NCBI GenBank assembly: GCA_019649035.1 | Contig: BMAT01011208.1 | Span: 128,160-156,968 of the forward strand | Length of the DNA stretch: 28,809 bases | Reading direction: 5' to 3' | Source of the DNA: Elysia marginata | Lineage: Eukaryota > Mollusca > Gastropoda > Plakobranchidae | Shown here: positions 21,001-26,822 of the stretch, one piece after another | Layout: each line of letters opens with the position of its first letter | How positions within the stretch are numbered: position 1 is the first letter of the stretch | Notes under the pieces: model-generated | Seen by the model: the letters and a program-made list of their open reading frames with translations, nothing else | Told to the model about the DNA's origin: nothing | Database searches by the model: none | Position numbers and translations under genes: made by a program

Positions 21001-23493
21001 GAAAACATGGTTAAAAGTTTAGGGTTCTAGGAGGGTTTATTGTTTAAAAATTCTTTTGTAAAAAAAATTTTTTTTCCCCCTTTCTTGCAGCTGGTGGAAG
21101 TGGAATTCACCGACCAATTGCTCAAGCCAAACGATCTGGCCCAAAGAGTGAGTCTGATTTCGGACAAGAGTACCGATCAAAGGTAAGAAAAAAATAAACA
21201 AAATCTCCTTATTTCTTGTTCATTATTATGTAAACAGTGGGACTAGCCAAATCGGGACGCGTGAAATCAATAACTCTTGCAAAATTGGGAAAAAAACTCT
21301 GAGAATGGAATTTTTTTCTATTTTAAGTCATTGCTAAATTGGAAAATGTTACCTGTATGAAGTATAAACAGAAAAAAAATCTCAGTATCAAAATGAAATT
21401 TTCATTGCAGACTATTTGCTATATTTACATGTGGAAAGCTCATCACTTACGTCTTATGAATGAAATGACACTCACGTGGTCTATAAACAGCTCCTCTGGG
21501 CTTAAGGGGAGGGGCGGCACCTGAGACCATTTTTACATTTTTCTTAGTCTTGGGTTGTGAGGTAAGCTAAGAGGAAGGGTACAGAAAAATCTACCTGTAA
21601 TGCTGTGGACCTCTTGGTTCATTTCATTCCAGGTGGATATAGATAGAGCTAATATTTGTTCAAACAGGTAACCTAGAAGATGTAAGATAGGCGCTAGACA
21701 TGGTTCAAAAACTGCTGTTTTTTCAACAGAAAAGGGTGTGACTTTCATTTGTTGACAAGTTTAAGCCTGTAAATAGCTAGCACAGTCAGTCTGTATAAAA
21801 TGTTTGCTTAAATCTGTAAGTTTCATGTTCAACTCCCGATGCGAAAGATAGCCAGTGAGAAATGAGTTGACTTGTCTATTGATGATACACTAAAAGAGCT
21901 GGAAGCACTTGAGATTCCAAAAGCAACAACAGTTAAAGTTGCTGAACATTTCACTATTCAGCTTAATTATCCAAGTCTCATGCTGGGAGAGTAAAATCTT
22001 ACCTCCTACTGTTCTTCTCGCCTCCTTCTTCTTCTACCTGCTCTTGTTTTTCTTCTTCTTATCGTTCTTGTTCTTCTCATCTCCTCCCTCCCTCCCTCTA
22101 TCTGTCTGTGTTGTCTGCCTGCCTGTCTCTCTTTCTCTCAATTCAATTCAATTCTCTCACTCTCTCCCCTCTCTCTCTCTCGTTCACTTAGTTTATCGGG
22201 AAAGAAAGCCTTCTCCCTATTAAGCAGGACAGACTGTTTAAGCTTATCTTGACAAAAACTCAATTTATCTTAGCTTGTTTTACATTTCACTTATTTTATT
22301 TTTTACTTGCCAAAATTACATCTTTTACACCCCCCCTACACACATATAAGCACAATGTATTTTTTTTGTCAGAAGTTAAAAAATTGTTTTTTGCCAGTTT
22401 CTTGTCGATTCCAAACCTTTTGTTTATATTATATACTGGTAGATTTTTGAAGCTTAAAATTTAAAGGCAATTCTACAAACATGTATTGTATAAGAAAGAA
22501 AATTCTTTGGCGGCACTTTAACAACATTGTAATGAATTTTTGACTGTTTATTTTCAAATTTGACAGAAAGCTCCTGGGGATGTAAAGAAGAAAGACAAGC
22601 CTGATCCTTTTGCTTATGTTCCTCTCAACTTCAACGCTCTTAACAAAAGGTATATTTTATATTTTACTGACTTTATATGAAAGATTAAGACAATAAGTAA
22701 TTTATGGGGGATTGTCAGGAAGAAGTTATGTTTCCATCAAAATCATATATCTTATCTTACTGCATCCATAAATTTTTTAACTCTCATTTACAAAAATAAC
22801 TTGCTAAGTATTTTGTATGAAATTTTTTAATTTTTAAAATTTGTGGCGAAGGTTGAACAGTTTTACTGACCTTTTTTCAAAATAAAGTTGAGTCATTTTT
22901 GAAAAAAAGTAGCAATTATGATCACAGATTGTATGAAACACTCTCTAAAAGTCAACATTATTCAGCTAAAATAACATGGATATATGAGACACTGAGAGAT
23001 CTAGGAATTGTTATAAACTATTAAATTTCTCCTGTTTTCTGTCGCTGTCAAGGCTTAAATAACCCCTTTAAAAATAAATGTAAAGTCCACAGTCTTGGTA
23101 AATGGTTATTTTCTCATGTAGAGTATAGCAAATTTTTTTTTTGTTACTAAGAAAACATATTAAAGACAATCCTTTTTTTTTGGTTCTGAAGAAAACAAAT
23201 TGAGGACTAACCAATTTATAGCTGATAATGTATTAAGCACTTAACATCTTTGAACATTTTGGAGTTTAGGATGGTCAAGTCAATCATTTTCATCAAACCA
23301 ATGGCTAGTTTTTATTTATACACTCTTAGCTTTAAATTTTACATTTTTAATGTTATAGTCATGAGACTTTTGTGGATTCTTTCTTTGTAGGAAACAAATG
23401 AAAAACAGAGGATCTTTCAAGAACTTGGTGAAAGGAGCACAGAAGGGAGCTGCCAAGGGGCTTAAATCAAAAGCCAAGAAGGGAAAACGATAA
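1..23493 (+). CDS. RRP12: RRP12 homolog, partial gene: 23 exons, 5' end outside the window
   Basis: RRP12 is a nucleolar/nuclear HEAT-repeat protein that binds pre-ribosomal particles, helps mature the small subunit and supports export of pre-ribosomes; this role comes from yeast and human work. Joining 23 exons (1-38, 2114-2287, 2709-2744, 3256-3398, 3924-4045, 6336-6448, 6906-7017, 7518-7666, 9120-9187, 9799-9892, 10284-10442, 11042-11234, 11775-11882, 12233-12390, 12850-12935, 13242-13406, 14604-14782, 15288-15416, 18068-18150, 20759-20852, 21091-21182, 22567-22649, 23391-23493) gives one open frame of 892 residues plus stop, with compatible phases at all 22 junctions. Landmarks matching vertebrate RRP12 as I recall it are [76 protein letters not shown] and a basic tail. 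Human RRP12 is about 1,297 residues, so about 400 N-terminal residues are missing here. Gene identity is very likely; single splice borders are predictions. Confidence 0.95.
267..1910. mobile_element. Non-autonomous DNA transposon 1 (CAGGGTTGCC ends, 6-bp target duplication)
   Basis: The left end CAGGGTTGCC (267-276) is the exact inverted complement of the right end GGCAACCCTG (1901-1910). The element is bracketed by direct copies of GAACAA (261-266 and 1911-1916), a classic target-site duplication. Near both ends GCCC-starting words recur, including a 33-base direct repeat (356-388 and 1856-1888, 29 of 33 identical). No transposase is recognisable inside, so it is non-autonomous. CAGGG ends suggest hAT; a 6-bp duplication is shorter than the usual 8. 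It sits wholly inside intron a-b of RRP12. Confidence 0.78.
1050..1375. repeat. CTAGATCT-rich island inside transposon 1
   Basis: Copies of CTAGATCTAGATC and related words occur at about 1097-1107, 1140-1150, 1230-1248 and 1357-1373, separated by unique sequence. The island begins roughly 0.8 kb from the left end of the element, about the same offset as in the second element. Confidence 0.65.
2114..2287 (+). CDS. RRP12: RRP12 exon b
   Basis: Encodes residues 13-70 of the partial protein, starting [13 protein letters not shown] and including [16 protein letters not shown], a block strongly conserved in RRP12. The acceptor is TTTCTTTCTGCAG and the donor GTATGT. It is phase 0 at both ends. This is the start of the NUC173-type helical region. 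Confidence 0.93.
2709..2744 (+). CDS. RRP12: RRP12 exon c, 36-bp microexon
   Basis: Encodes only [12 protein letters not shown], phase 0 at both ends, between acceptor TTTTTTAG and donor GTAAGT. It fills exactly the gap between VLQL..AFL of the previous exon and [14 protein letters not shown] of the next. The corresponding vertebrate stretch is of similar length, so it is needed for a complete helix. Confidence 0.85.
3256..3398 (+). CDS. RRP12: RRP12 exon d
   Basis: Encodes [17 protein letters not shown] through [16 protein letters not shown]. It matches the vertebrate CLQSLCDLR.SPHF / MGPEVVLQAVPLEI segment. The acceptor is TTGCAG. The donor GTATGC leaves phase 2, and the split codon becomes Asn with the first base of the next exon. 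Confidence 0.93.
3924..4045 (+). CDS. RRP12: RRP12 exon e
   Basis: Encodes [18 protein letters not shown] and [18 protein letters not shown]. This is among the most conserved blocks of the family ([24 protein letters not shown] in vertebrates). The acceptor is CTCTCTCAG and the donor GTACAA. It enters in phase 2 and leaves in phase 1. Confidence 0.95.
4046..4957 (+). other. Intron e-f, unique 5' part
   Basis: This AT-rich intron sequence precedes the transposon relic. It has a small near-duplication of ATGCCCTTA at about 4550-4568 and several T runs. I see no exon, RNA gene or complete mobile element in it. Confidence 0.5.
4958..5850 (+). mobile_element. One-ended DNA-transposon relic (hAT-like left end)
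   Basis: The segment begins CAGGGATGCAAG. It is followed at 4973-5220 by many copies of CCGATTTT and its complement AATCGG, an arrangement typical of subterminal transposase-binding arrays in hAT elements. A CTAGATCT-rich island follows (about 5340-5830). I found no matching right terminus (TGCATCCCTG) downstream, so the 3' border is arbitrary and the copy is probably truncated. It lies wholly within an RRP12 intron. The superfamily call rests on the CAGGG start and the subterminal repeats only. Confidence 0.5.
5340..5830. repeat. CTAGATCT-rich island in intron e-f
   Basis: Repeated overlapping TCTAGA, AGATCT and CTAGATCTAG words, for example at about 5640-5690, 5745-5765 and 5811-5827, make this stretch locally palindromic. 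The repeats are interrupted by unrelated sequence, so this is a dispersed simple repeat and not a tandem satellite. Confidence 0.7.
6336..6448 (+). CDS. RRP12: RRP12 exon f
   Basis: Encodes [19 protein letters not shown] then [19 protein letters not shown]. It matches vertebrate [25 protein letters not shown]. The acceptor is TTTTTTTCCTTCAG and the donor GTAAGC. It enters in phase 1 and leaves in phase 0. Confidence 0.95.
6906..7017 (+). CDS. RRP12: RRP12 exon g
   Basis: Encodes [20 protein letters not shown] through [14 protein letters not shown]. It matches SFKGLARTLG..ISERPDLR..VCQALRTLI of vertebrates. The acceptor is TTTTTTTCCTTCCAG and the donor GTTAGT. It leaves in phase 1. Confidence 0.95.
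7518..7666 (+). CDS. RRP12: RRP12 exon h
   Basis: Encodes [20 protein letters not shown] and [18 protein letters not shown]. It matches [19 protein letters not shown] and RRAVLETIRTYLTIT in vertebrates. The acceptor is the AAAATAG at 7511-7517, weaker than average but following a T-rich tract. The donor is GTAAGT. It leaves in phase 0. Confidence 0.94.
7667..9119 (+). other. Intron h-i, 1.45 kb
   Basis: AT-rich intron with a short TATATATATA run near 7884. It is open for about 90 codons at 8158-8430 on the + strand, but the composition is that of low-complexity intron and no family is recognisable. I see no mobile element with clear ends. Confidence 0.5.
9120..9187 (+). CDS. RRP12: RRP12 exon i
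   Basis: Encodes [22 protein letters not shown], corresponding to LVNSLLEKASEKV..SSDFTR of vertebrates. The acceptor is CTCTGTTTCAG and the donor GTAATA. It leaves in phase 2, and the split codon becomes Ser with exon j. Confidence 0.9.
9328..9634 (+). mobile_element. tRNA-derived SINE in intron i-j
   Basis: The 5' part is tRNA-like. There is an A box TGGCTCAGTGG at 9334-9344. An anticodon arm TTGGA/TCCAG at 9353-9369 encloses a seven-base loop CTTGTGA whose middle would read TGT (Thr-like). The B box is GGATTTGATTC at 9377-9387. Unlike a tRNA gene it has no matching acceptor stem. It runs on into about 240 bp of unrelated body containing two GAGACTA words (about 9599-9617) and ending near a T run. 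Borders are approximate and I saw no clear target duplication. Confidence 0.65.
9799..9892 (+). CDS. RRP12: RRP12 exon j
   Basis: Encodes [21 protein letters not shown] through SLSQLQ. It matches LSVLDLVVALAPCADEAAISKLY of vertebrates. The acceptor is GCTCTTTTCAG and the donor GTAAGG. It leaves in phase 0. Confidence 0.94.
10284..10442 (+). CDS. RRP12: RRP12 exon k
   Basis: Encodes [21 protein letters not shown], then a serine-rich end [12 protein letters not shown]. It matches GVQKKAYRVLEEVCAS in vertebrates. The acceptor is ATTTCTTTAG and the donor GTGAGT. It is phase 0 at both ends. A second AG seven bases downstream (TTTCAG, ending at 10290) would shift the frame and was not used. Confidence 0.92.
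11042..11234 (+). CDS. RRP12: RRP12 exon l
   Basis: Encodes [40 protein letters not shown] and a helix ending in VEEK. It matches RPRLKCLLHIVRKL and IPEVILCTKEVSVGARKNAF of vertebrates. The acceptor has a 17-T tract before GCCCACAG and the donor is GTAAAA. It leaves in phase 1. Confidence 0.95.
11401..11462. repeat. AT-rich microsatellite, imperfect (AAT/AAC)n
   Basis: Imperfect trinucleotide run of TAATAA and CAATAA units inside intron l-m, ending in a small ATAATGATTATGAT inverted motif. It has no coding content. Confidence 0.75.
11775..11882 (+). CDS. RRP12: RRP12 exon m
   Basis: Encodes [20 protein letters not shown] and [16 protein letters not shown]. It matches [30 protein letters not shown] of vertebrates. 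The acceptor is TTTTAACCAG and the donor GTTAGT. It enters and leaves in phase 1. Confidence 0.93.
12233..12390 (+). CDS. RRP12: RRP12 exon n
   Basis: Encodes [19 protein letters not shown] and [20 protein letters not shown]. It matches the vertebrate [29 protein letters not shown] block. The acceptor is ATCTTTTCCAG. The donor GTTTGT is weaker than average. It leaves in phase 0. Confidence 0.95.
12850..12935 (+). CDS. RRP12: RRP12 exon o
   Basis: Encodes [19 protein letters not shown] and YVKLIKKFG. It matches [25 protein letters not shown] of vertebrates. The acceptor is TTTCTCTTCAAATTTTAG. The donor GTATAA is off-consensus but is the only one that joins KFG to YEL of the next exon. Confidence 0.93.
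13242..13406 (+). CDS. RRP12: RRP12 exon p, ends at a GC donor
   Basis: Encodes [20 protein letters not shown], a lysine-rich [13 protein letters not shown] stretch, then an acidic run [19 protein letters not shown]. This is the start of the disordered linker of RRP12. The acceptor is TATATCCAG. The exon end is GAAAG followed by GCAAGT. Only this GC donor gives the phase 2 needed for SIEDLL of exon q. The nearest GT (13411) would lead at once to a stop. Confidence 0.88.
13860..13940. repeat. Three-copy tandem repeat in intron p-q
   Basis: Three units each begin TATTAAATTTGACAGA and are followed by a variable A-rich filler, starting near 13861, 13893 and 13922. The first two differ in filler (AAACCCCACTG versus AAAGAAAG); the third runs into unique sequence. 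Confidence 0.85.
13941..14603 (+). other. Remainder of intron p-q
   Basis: AT-rich, non-coding. I see no further exon or mobile element in it. A second AG at 14532 (ATTTCAG) precedes the chosen acceptor but gives no frame-compatible exon. Confidence 0.5.
14604..14782 (+). CDS. RRP12: RRP12 exon q
   Basis: Encodes [20 protein letters not shown], a lysine-rich stretch [15 protein letters not shown], and [17 protein letters not shown]. It matches SIEEILADSEDE, RAWLKEG and PLNFLDPKVAQRVL of vertebrates. The acceptor is AATAATTACAG and the donor GTTGGT. It enters in phase 2 and leaves in phase 1. Confidence 0.93.
15222..15259 (+). repeat. Possible 3' tail of a truncated retroposon
   Basis: The motif GGCGCTCTACATGTGAATTATGATAATTATTATT resembles, in two parts (GGCGCTCTACATG, then a TTA-type microsatellite), the tails I know from invertebrate SINE and LINE copies. 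No body of the element is recognisable upstream. Weak call. Confidence 0.25.
15288..15416 (+). CDS. RRP12: RRP12 exon r
   Basis: Encodes [19 protein letters not shown], then [20 protein letters not shown]. It matches the diagnostic GFKVSADGRLIIREE motif of RRP12. The acceptor is TTTCTATTTGTAG and the donor GTATGG. It enters and leaves in phase 1. Confidence 0.95.
16154..16192. repeat. Long hairpin with an 18-bp perfect palindrome
   Basis: CGATTTTCTAGAAAATCG (16166-16183) is a perfect palindrome. Outer arms ACTCTGGGT (16154-16162) and ACCAAGAGT (16184-16192) extend the stem with 7 of 9 pairs after a 3-base bulge. It lies inside transposon 2. Confidence 0.75.
16625..16795. repeat. CTAGATCT-rich island inside transposon 2
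   Basis: TCTAGATCTAGATCTC at about 16628-16643 is followed by further AGATCT and TCTAGA words to about 16790. It starts about 0.9 kb from the left end of the element. Confidence 0.65.
17033..17044. other. Assembly gap (12 N)
   Basis: Twelve undetermined bases interrupt transposon 2. The true size of the missing sequence is unknown, so the length of the element is uncertain. Confidence 0.99.
17986..18018 (+). CDS. RRP12: Candidate 33-bp RRP12 exon (optional)
   Basis: Between acceptor TTTACATCTAG and a strong donor AAAG/GTAAGG lies a 33-base segment that enters and leaves in phase 1. It would insert [11 protein letters not shown] between KKNRK of exon r and [12 protein letters not shown] of exon s without a frame change. 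Against it: the intron to exon s would be only 49 bp, and the main splice r to s already works. It may be an alternative exon or chance. Confidence 0.35.
18068..18150 (+). CDS. RRP12: RRP12 exon s
   Basis: Encodes [20 protein letters not shown] through LEGVGAK, an acidic linker segment without a fixed counterpart in human but typical of this part of RRP12 proteins. The acceptor is AACTCTTTAG and the donor GTTAGT. It leaves in phase 0 and joins directly to the basic KKSKKRKR of the next exon. Confidence 0.85.
18151..20758 (+). other. Intron s-t, 2.6 kb
   Basis: AT-rich intron. It contains a 9-bp-arm hairpin (AAAATTTGT at 18395-18403 and ACAAATTTT at 18420-18428), a CTAGATCT-type patch at about 18780-18910, and a G-rich run at about 19434-19455. 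Short open stretches at 20102-20317 and 20351-20674 have no recognisable family. I found no convincing snoRNA boxes and no mobile element with clear ends. Confidence 0.5.
20759..20852 (+). CDS. RRP12: RRP12 exon t, ends at a GC donor
   Basis: Begins with a strongly basic [10 protein letters not shown], a likely nuclear localisation signal, then turns acidic (GDDDYNEEE) and ends SASKYK. The acceptor is TTTTTTTTCTTCAG. The exon ends CAAAG before GCAAGG. Joining there in phase 1 creates [11 protein letters not shown], equal to the vertebrate [10 protein letters not shown] motif. No GT donor in the right phase occurs before the in-frame stop at 20871. Confidence 0.9.
21091..21182 (+). CDS. RRP12: RRP12 exon u
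   Basis: Encodes [17 protein letters not shown] and [20 protein letters not shown] followed by GxEY is a hallmark of the RRP12 C-terminus. The acceptor is CCCCCTTTCTTGCAG and the donor GTAAGA. It leaves in phase 0. Confidence 0.96.
21771..21842 (+). repeat. Possible degenerate tRNA-like sequence or SINE head
   Basis: TAGCTAGCACAGTCAGT, then TTTGCTTAAATCTGTAAG, then TGTTCAACTCC at 21826-21836 follow the order of D arm, anticodon arm and B box of a tRNA-derived SINE. The arms are poorly paired and no body or tail is clear. Confidence 0.3.
22000..22183. repeat. Pyrimidine-rich low-complexity tract
   Basis: About 180 bases of CTT, CTC and CCT words with a short TCAATTCAATTCAATT tandem near 22138-22153, inside intron u-v. 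The + strand is open here (21909-22223) only because of the skewed composition. Confidence 0.85.
22567..22649 (+). CDS. RRP12: RRP12 exon v
   Basis: Encodes [20 protein letters not shown] and NFNALNK. It matches KAKGDVKKKGRPDPYAYIPL of vertebrate RRP12. The acceptor is CAAATTTGACAG and the donor GTATAT. It leaves in phase 2, and the next codon becomes Arg. Confidence 0.96.
23391..23493 (+). CDS. RRP12: RRP12 last coding exon with stop
   Basis: Encodes [20 protein letters not shown] and a Lys/Gly/Ala-rich end KSKAKKGKR, then TAA. It matches RRKKMKLQGQFKGLVKAARRG at the vertebrate C-terminus. The acceptor is TTCTTTCTTTGTAG. The very basic tail fits RNA binding or nucleolar targeting. Confidence 0.95.
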
Positions 23494-24040
23494 GAGGTCC
23501 TTTCAGTTTATAGGGATTTTTTAAGGCTTGTTTATTGTTGTGTATCCTAGCTAAATTGATTTTTTTTACAAATACTGTATTCTGTTGTCGAAATTTCATC
23601 AGTTATAAAAAAAAGTTCCATGTAACTATATTGTTTTAATGCTTCTTTGGCACATAATTATAATTTATTGAAAGTGATCTAGCTAGAGCATTATTAGAAG
23701 AAAACCGTTTATGTACAAGGCATTGCAAAACCTATGGATATGAACTGGATGAACCAGTTGGGTAATTTATCTCTCTTGACTAAAGAAATTAATGAATTAC
23801 AACATGAATGTGTTTTTCAAATTTTTTAAGAACCTTTATTGATATGGTATAAAACAATATGTGTACAAAAGATCATCTGAAAAAAAAATATGATAGATTC
23901 TTAGTTGCTCTGTAAATTTGCTATGTATAATGTATATTATATGGTCCATGTTGGAAATCTTTGTTTTAAGTAAATATAGTACCATAACAACATTTGTATA
24001 CGTAAAGAATAAATGAAATAAAATGAAATAATCAGCCATG
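23494..24040 (+). other. RRP12: RRP12 3' untranslated region (end inferred)
   Basis: The sequence after the stop is AT-rich and non-coding up to two adjacent poly(A) signals near 24008-24022. A GT-rich stretch at about 24050-24080 would serve as downstream element. A longer form ending near 24185 is possible through a second signal. Confidence 0.6.
24008..24022 (+). terminator. Poly(A) signals for RRP12
   Basis: AATAAA occurs at 24008-24013 and 24017-24022, about 515 bases after the stop codon. These are the first strong signals in a sensible position. Confidence 0.6.
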
Positions 24041-24162
24041 AGAAAAGTCTTAGTGTTCTTCTACAGGTATGAATGTGTAGCACTAGGAGTCCTTGAAAAT
24101 AAGTCCAGCTGCTAAATTTTGCCAGTTGAAGATGAGCAACTCTTTAACAACTTATTTTTTTA

Positions 24163-24168
24163 AATAAA
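24163..24168 (+). terminator. Alternative poly(A) signal for RRP12
   Basis: A further AATAAA, followed by TTTCATGTTCTGACTG, could give a 3' end about 150 bases longer. Confidence 0.35.
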
Positions 24169-24184
24169 TCTTTCATGTTCTGAC

Positions 24185-26219
24185 TGATTGATATTGAAGT
24201 GTTGGGGCTTTATGCAGACAATTGAACTGACAAAAGTAAAGTAGCATATTTACCAACATACCCTAAGCATGAATGCAGCTATTGCTAGACTCATTTTCTA
24301 GGACTTCTATGGAAACGCACTCATAAAGCGCAAACCAACCTGAATCAATTTCATTCATATTTCAAGCAAAATTATGAAATATAATTTATTAAACATACAG
24401 GACTCAAAGGACTGAGGTATATTATTAGTTTATTTGAAATAGCTGAAAAAACTGCCGCACCTTTTTAATTAGGGTGAACATGTCACAGCTATATCAGCTT
24501 TATCAAAACAGACACATTCCATTGAAAAAATGTGAATATCATACATATGTCTTGCAACCAGCGCAAATGAGCAGAACTCAAAAGGGCTTTTAAAGGTAGA
24601 TATATTAATAAGAAGAGTTTCTAATGTATCGCTTCACAAAAAATTCTATGACCTAATGCGTTTTTTGATGTTTGGATTTGGAAGTTCAGAAAAATACTTT
24701 GTTCAAAACGTGAACGCCTTAATTTGCATCATTTGACCCATCTACTGAGGCTATGAGACATATTTCATTTTGACAATACATAATTAGTTTCATTCTTTAT
24801 CCAAGAGTTTACAAAAAAAAATGAGAAAGAAAAATATGCACCAACATTATTCCCTGTAGCATGAACTTAAAGAACTTAAAATTTCAAATAAAAAATTCAA
24901 TCATCACATGAAAGCTTATTTGTAAGCAGATTCTGATACCATTTTCAAATCCTGTATCCAGACAAAACATTAATTGGTTGAGAAAATACATTTATGAAGA
25001 ATTTTTAGGTATGATTTCCAATAGCAAGAGTGGCTTAACGGGTAGTAGGATGTAAAGGCACACAGTGTTTTAGGCACAGCAGAGCTGTTCAAAGCCCGCT
25101 GATTTTCAAAATAATTAGATCTGATTACTAAGACACAGTTTTAAATGCTGGTGATAAATTTTCCACTGCTGTTGATGGTGAATAAGAAATACCAAATACT
25201 GATAATGGTGATGGAAATGATTAGAAGTGTGAGAAAAAAATCCAAGATTTAGTGGCGCTGTACCTTGACAAATCCTATTGGAATATTGACTAAGCCACTC
25301 TGCCAATTAAACTTCAACAAAATTGAGCATGTAGATATGGTTTTATCAGAACTCTTCAATGACCAGAGCTGACAGTTGCATGTAACACTATGTAATTGTT
25401 TCTACTTGACTCTTATTGCCTTAGGTAGACATATTTTTCTTTAAAAAAAAAAAAAGAAGTCTTTGAGTTTCCTGGAGAAAAAAAACCCACAAAATTGATG
25501 AAAAACAAAAAAGCAATAATCCCACAGTACAAATTGAGGATTTCAATTACATATTTTACTTAGGCGGTTTATGCATGACCAAAATATATGTTAGTAGCCA
25601 AGCTACAAGTTACGAGCAGGATGAAAAATACATGGCTTTAAAAAAGCAAACTGAAGTAAAAGTATTCCAGTTTGAAAAACAAATGACAAACTTCTCTCAA
25701 AATTGAACCATTTTTATATACATTTGTTATTGAATCCAAGTCGACAAATTTTGTGGGATGAAACGTAATTTTAGTAAACATACTGCCTAATCTTACATTT
25801 ACAGACATTATTAACTGACATTCTAAACACGAGTCGTCAGATTCAACATTCTCACCTAAAATAAGTGGGAAAAATCTGATCAAAGATTCAATAGGTTTTT
25901 TCAGTAATGCTTTGGTGAACATTGATAAAAAAAATGGGTACTAAATTGTAAGGATGAAAAACATTTTAAGAAAATTTTCAAAAACTGAGATCTTTTTTAA
26001 GGATGAAAACCTTTAACATCCATGATAGCATATAAACGTATGACCTTTTTAGGGGCTGGCTCTACACACGCTGCTTCTGATGCTCATAAAATGTCTTGCT
26101 CAGTGGCTGCAACTGTACAGAAAATTGACACCCCATAGGGGCCAGAACTGTAAGCAGGTGGCTGCATTAATTTCCAGTTGGCGAGCTATTTAAAAAAAAA
26201 ATTGATAAAATGAATTACA
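24185..26219. other. Intergenic region between convergent genes
   Basis: AT-rich, with no exon or complete mobile element that I can support. Part of it may be the 3' UTR of the minus-strand SRCR gene. A GAGTGGCTTA word occurs in inverted orientation at about 25029 and 25289, bracketing about 270 bases with a TGATGG-type run. This could be a degraded SINE pair but the evidence is thin. Confidence 0.45.
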
Positions 26220-26225
26220 TTTATT
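26220..26225 (-). terminator. Candidate poly(A) signal for the SRCR gene
   Basis: TTTATT on the + strand reads AATAAA on the - strand, about 355 bases past the SRCR stop codon. The position is reasonable but AATAAA is common by chance in such AT-rich DNA. Confidence 0.3.
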
Positions 26226-26579
26226 CATAAAATTTGTGGTATTAGCCCAAAACGGCATGTAAATGTCGTAATGATTCCAAATCTGACCTAAGTTTGGTTA
26301 ATTTATATTTAAAAATTTAATTTGTTTGATCCTTTAGCACAACCTGCCCTTATGTTCCCTCCTAAAGAAAACCATAAAAGTTTTTTGCCTCCTAAAATGA
26401 GGCAAAGAACGCGAATGAGAATGGTCTGTTGTGGGTTGCCTGCTGTTGGGTCAAAAAGTAAGAACAAAAAGTGCTAAGAATATTTTGTAGGACCCAGTCT
26501 GTGTTTGTTCGGTCTATTGCAGCTTATGCGGGGGCTGCAGAGTAAGTATTCCCTATATTTATATACTACAGCCTCACTT

Positions 26580-26822
26580 TCAAACACAGCGCACCCCGGC
26601 AGGCTTGAGGTCCTTGCAAGTTTTCTTCCAGCCACCAGACCTGCAGATGTCAAGCCTAGACTCATCGCCTCTGCATGATACTCGTGTGAGCCAGGTGGAG
26701 TTGCTTCCAGATGGCCACTCCTCGATCTCTGTCTGTCGTCCGTCAGAGTATCCCATCTGCTGGCAAGCTACTCGGGCTGAACGGCCAGCCCAGCCATCAC
26801 TACAGATTGGCAGCCACAAACC
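26580..26822 (-). CDS. SRCR-domain protein, terminal exon (partial gene)
   Basis: On the minus strand an acceptor with a good pyrimidine tract (TTCTTCTTCTCATCTGATTGTCAG) precedes an 80-codon open segment starting GLWLPICSDGW. It contains ARVACQQMGY, STWLTRVSCRGDESRLDIC, SGGWKKTC and AGVRC. These are the successive signatures of a scavenger receptor cysteine-rich domain (WGTVCDDGW, VVCRQLGY, WLDDVxCxGxExxLxxC, GVxC), with six cysteines visible. The first strand of the domain should be in an upstream exon at higher coordinates, which I could not find. A TGA stop follows one residue after the last cysteine, so the protein may end with this domain. A weak donor near 26585 (GTTTGA) is an alternative. 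Such proteins are usually extracellular or membrane-bound recognition proteins. Confidence 0.85.
   Translation of the reverse strand, partial: GLWLPICSDGWAGRSARVACQQMGYSDGRQTEIEEWPSGSNSTWLTRVSCRGDESRLDICRSGGWKKTCKDLKPAGVRCV

Noticed and set aside
21909..22223. 104-codon open frame over the pyrimidine tract
   Set aside because: An artefact of CT-rich low complexity.
25638..25922. 94-codon open frame on the minus strand in the intergenic region
   Set aside because: Composition like the surrounding AT-rich DNA, no family, no splice or start context.
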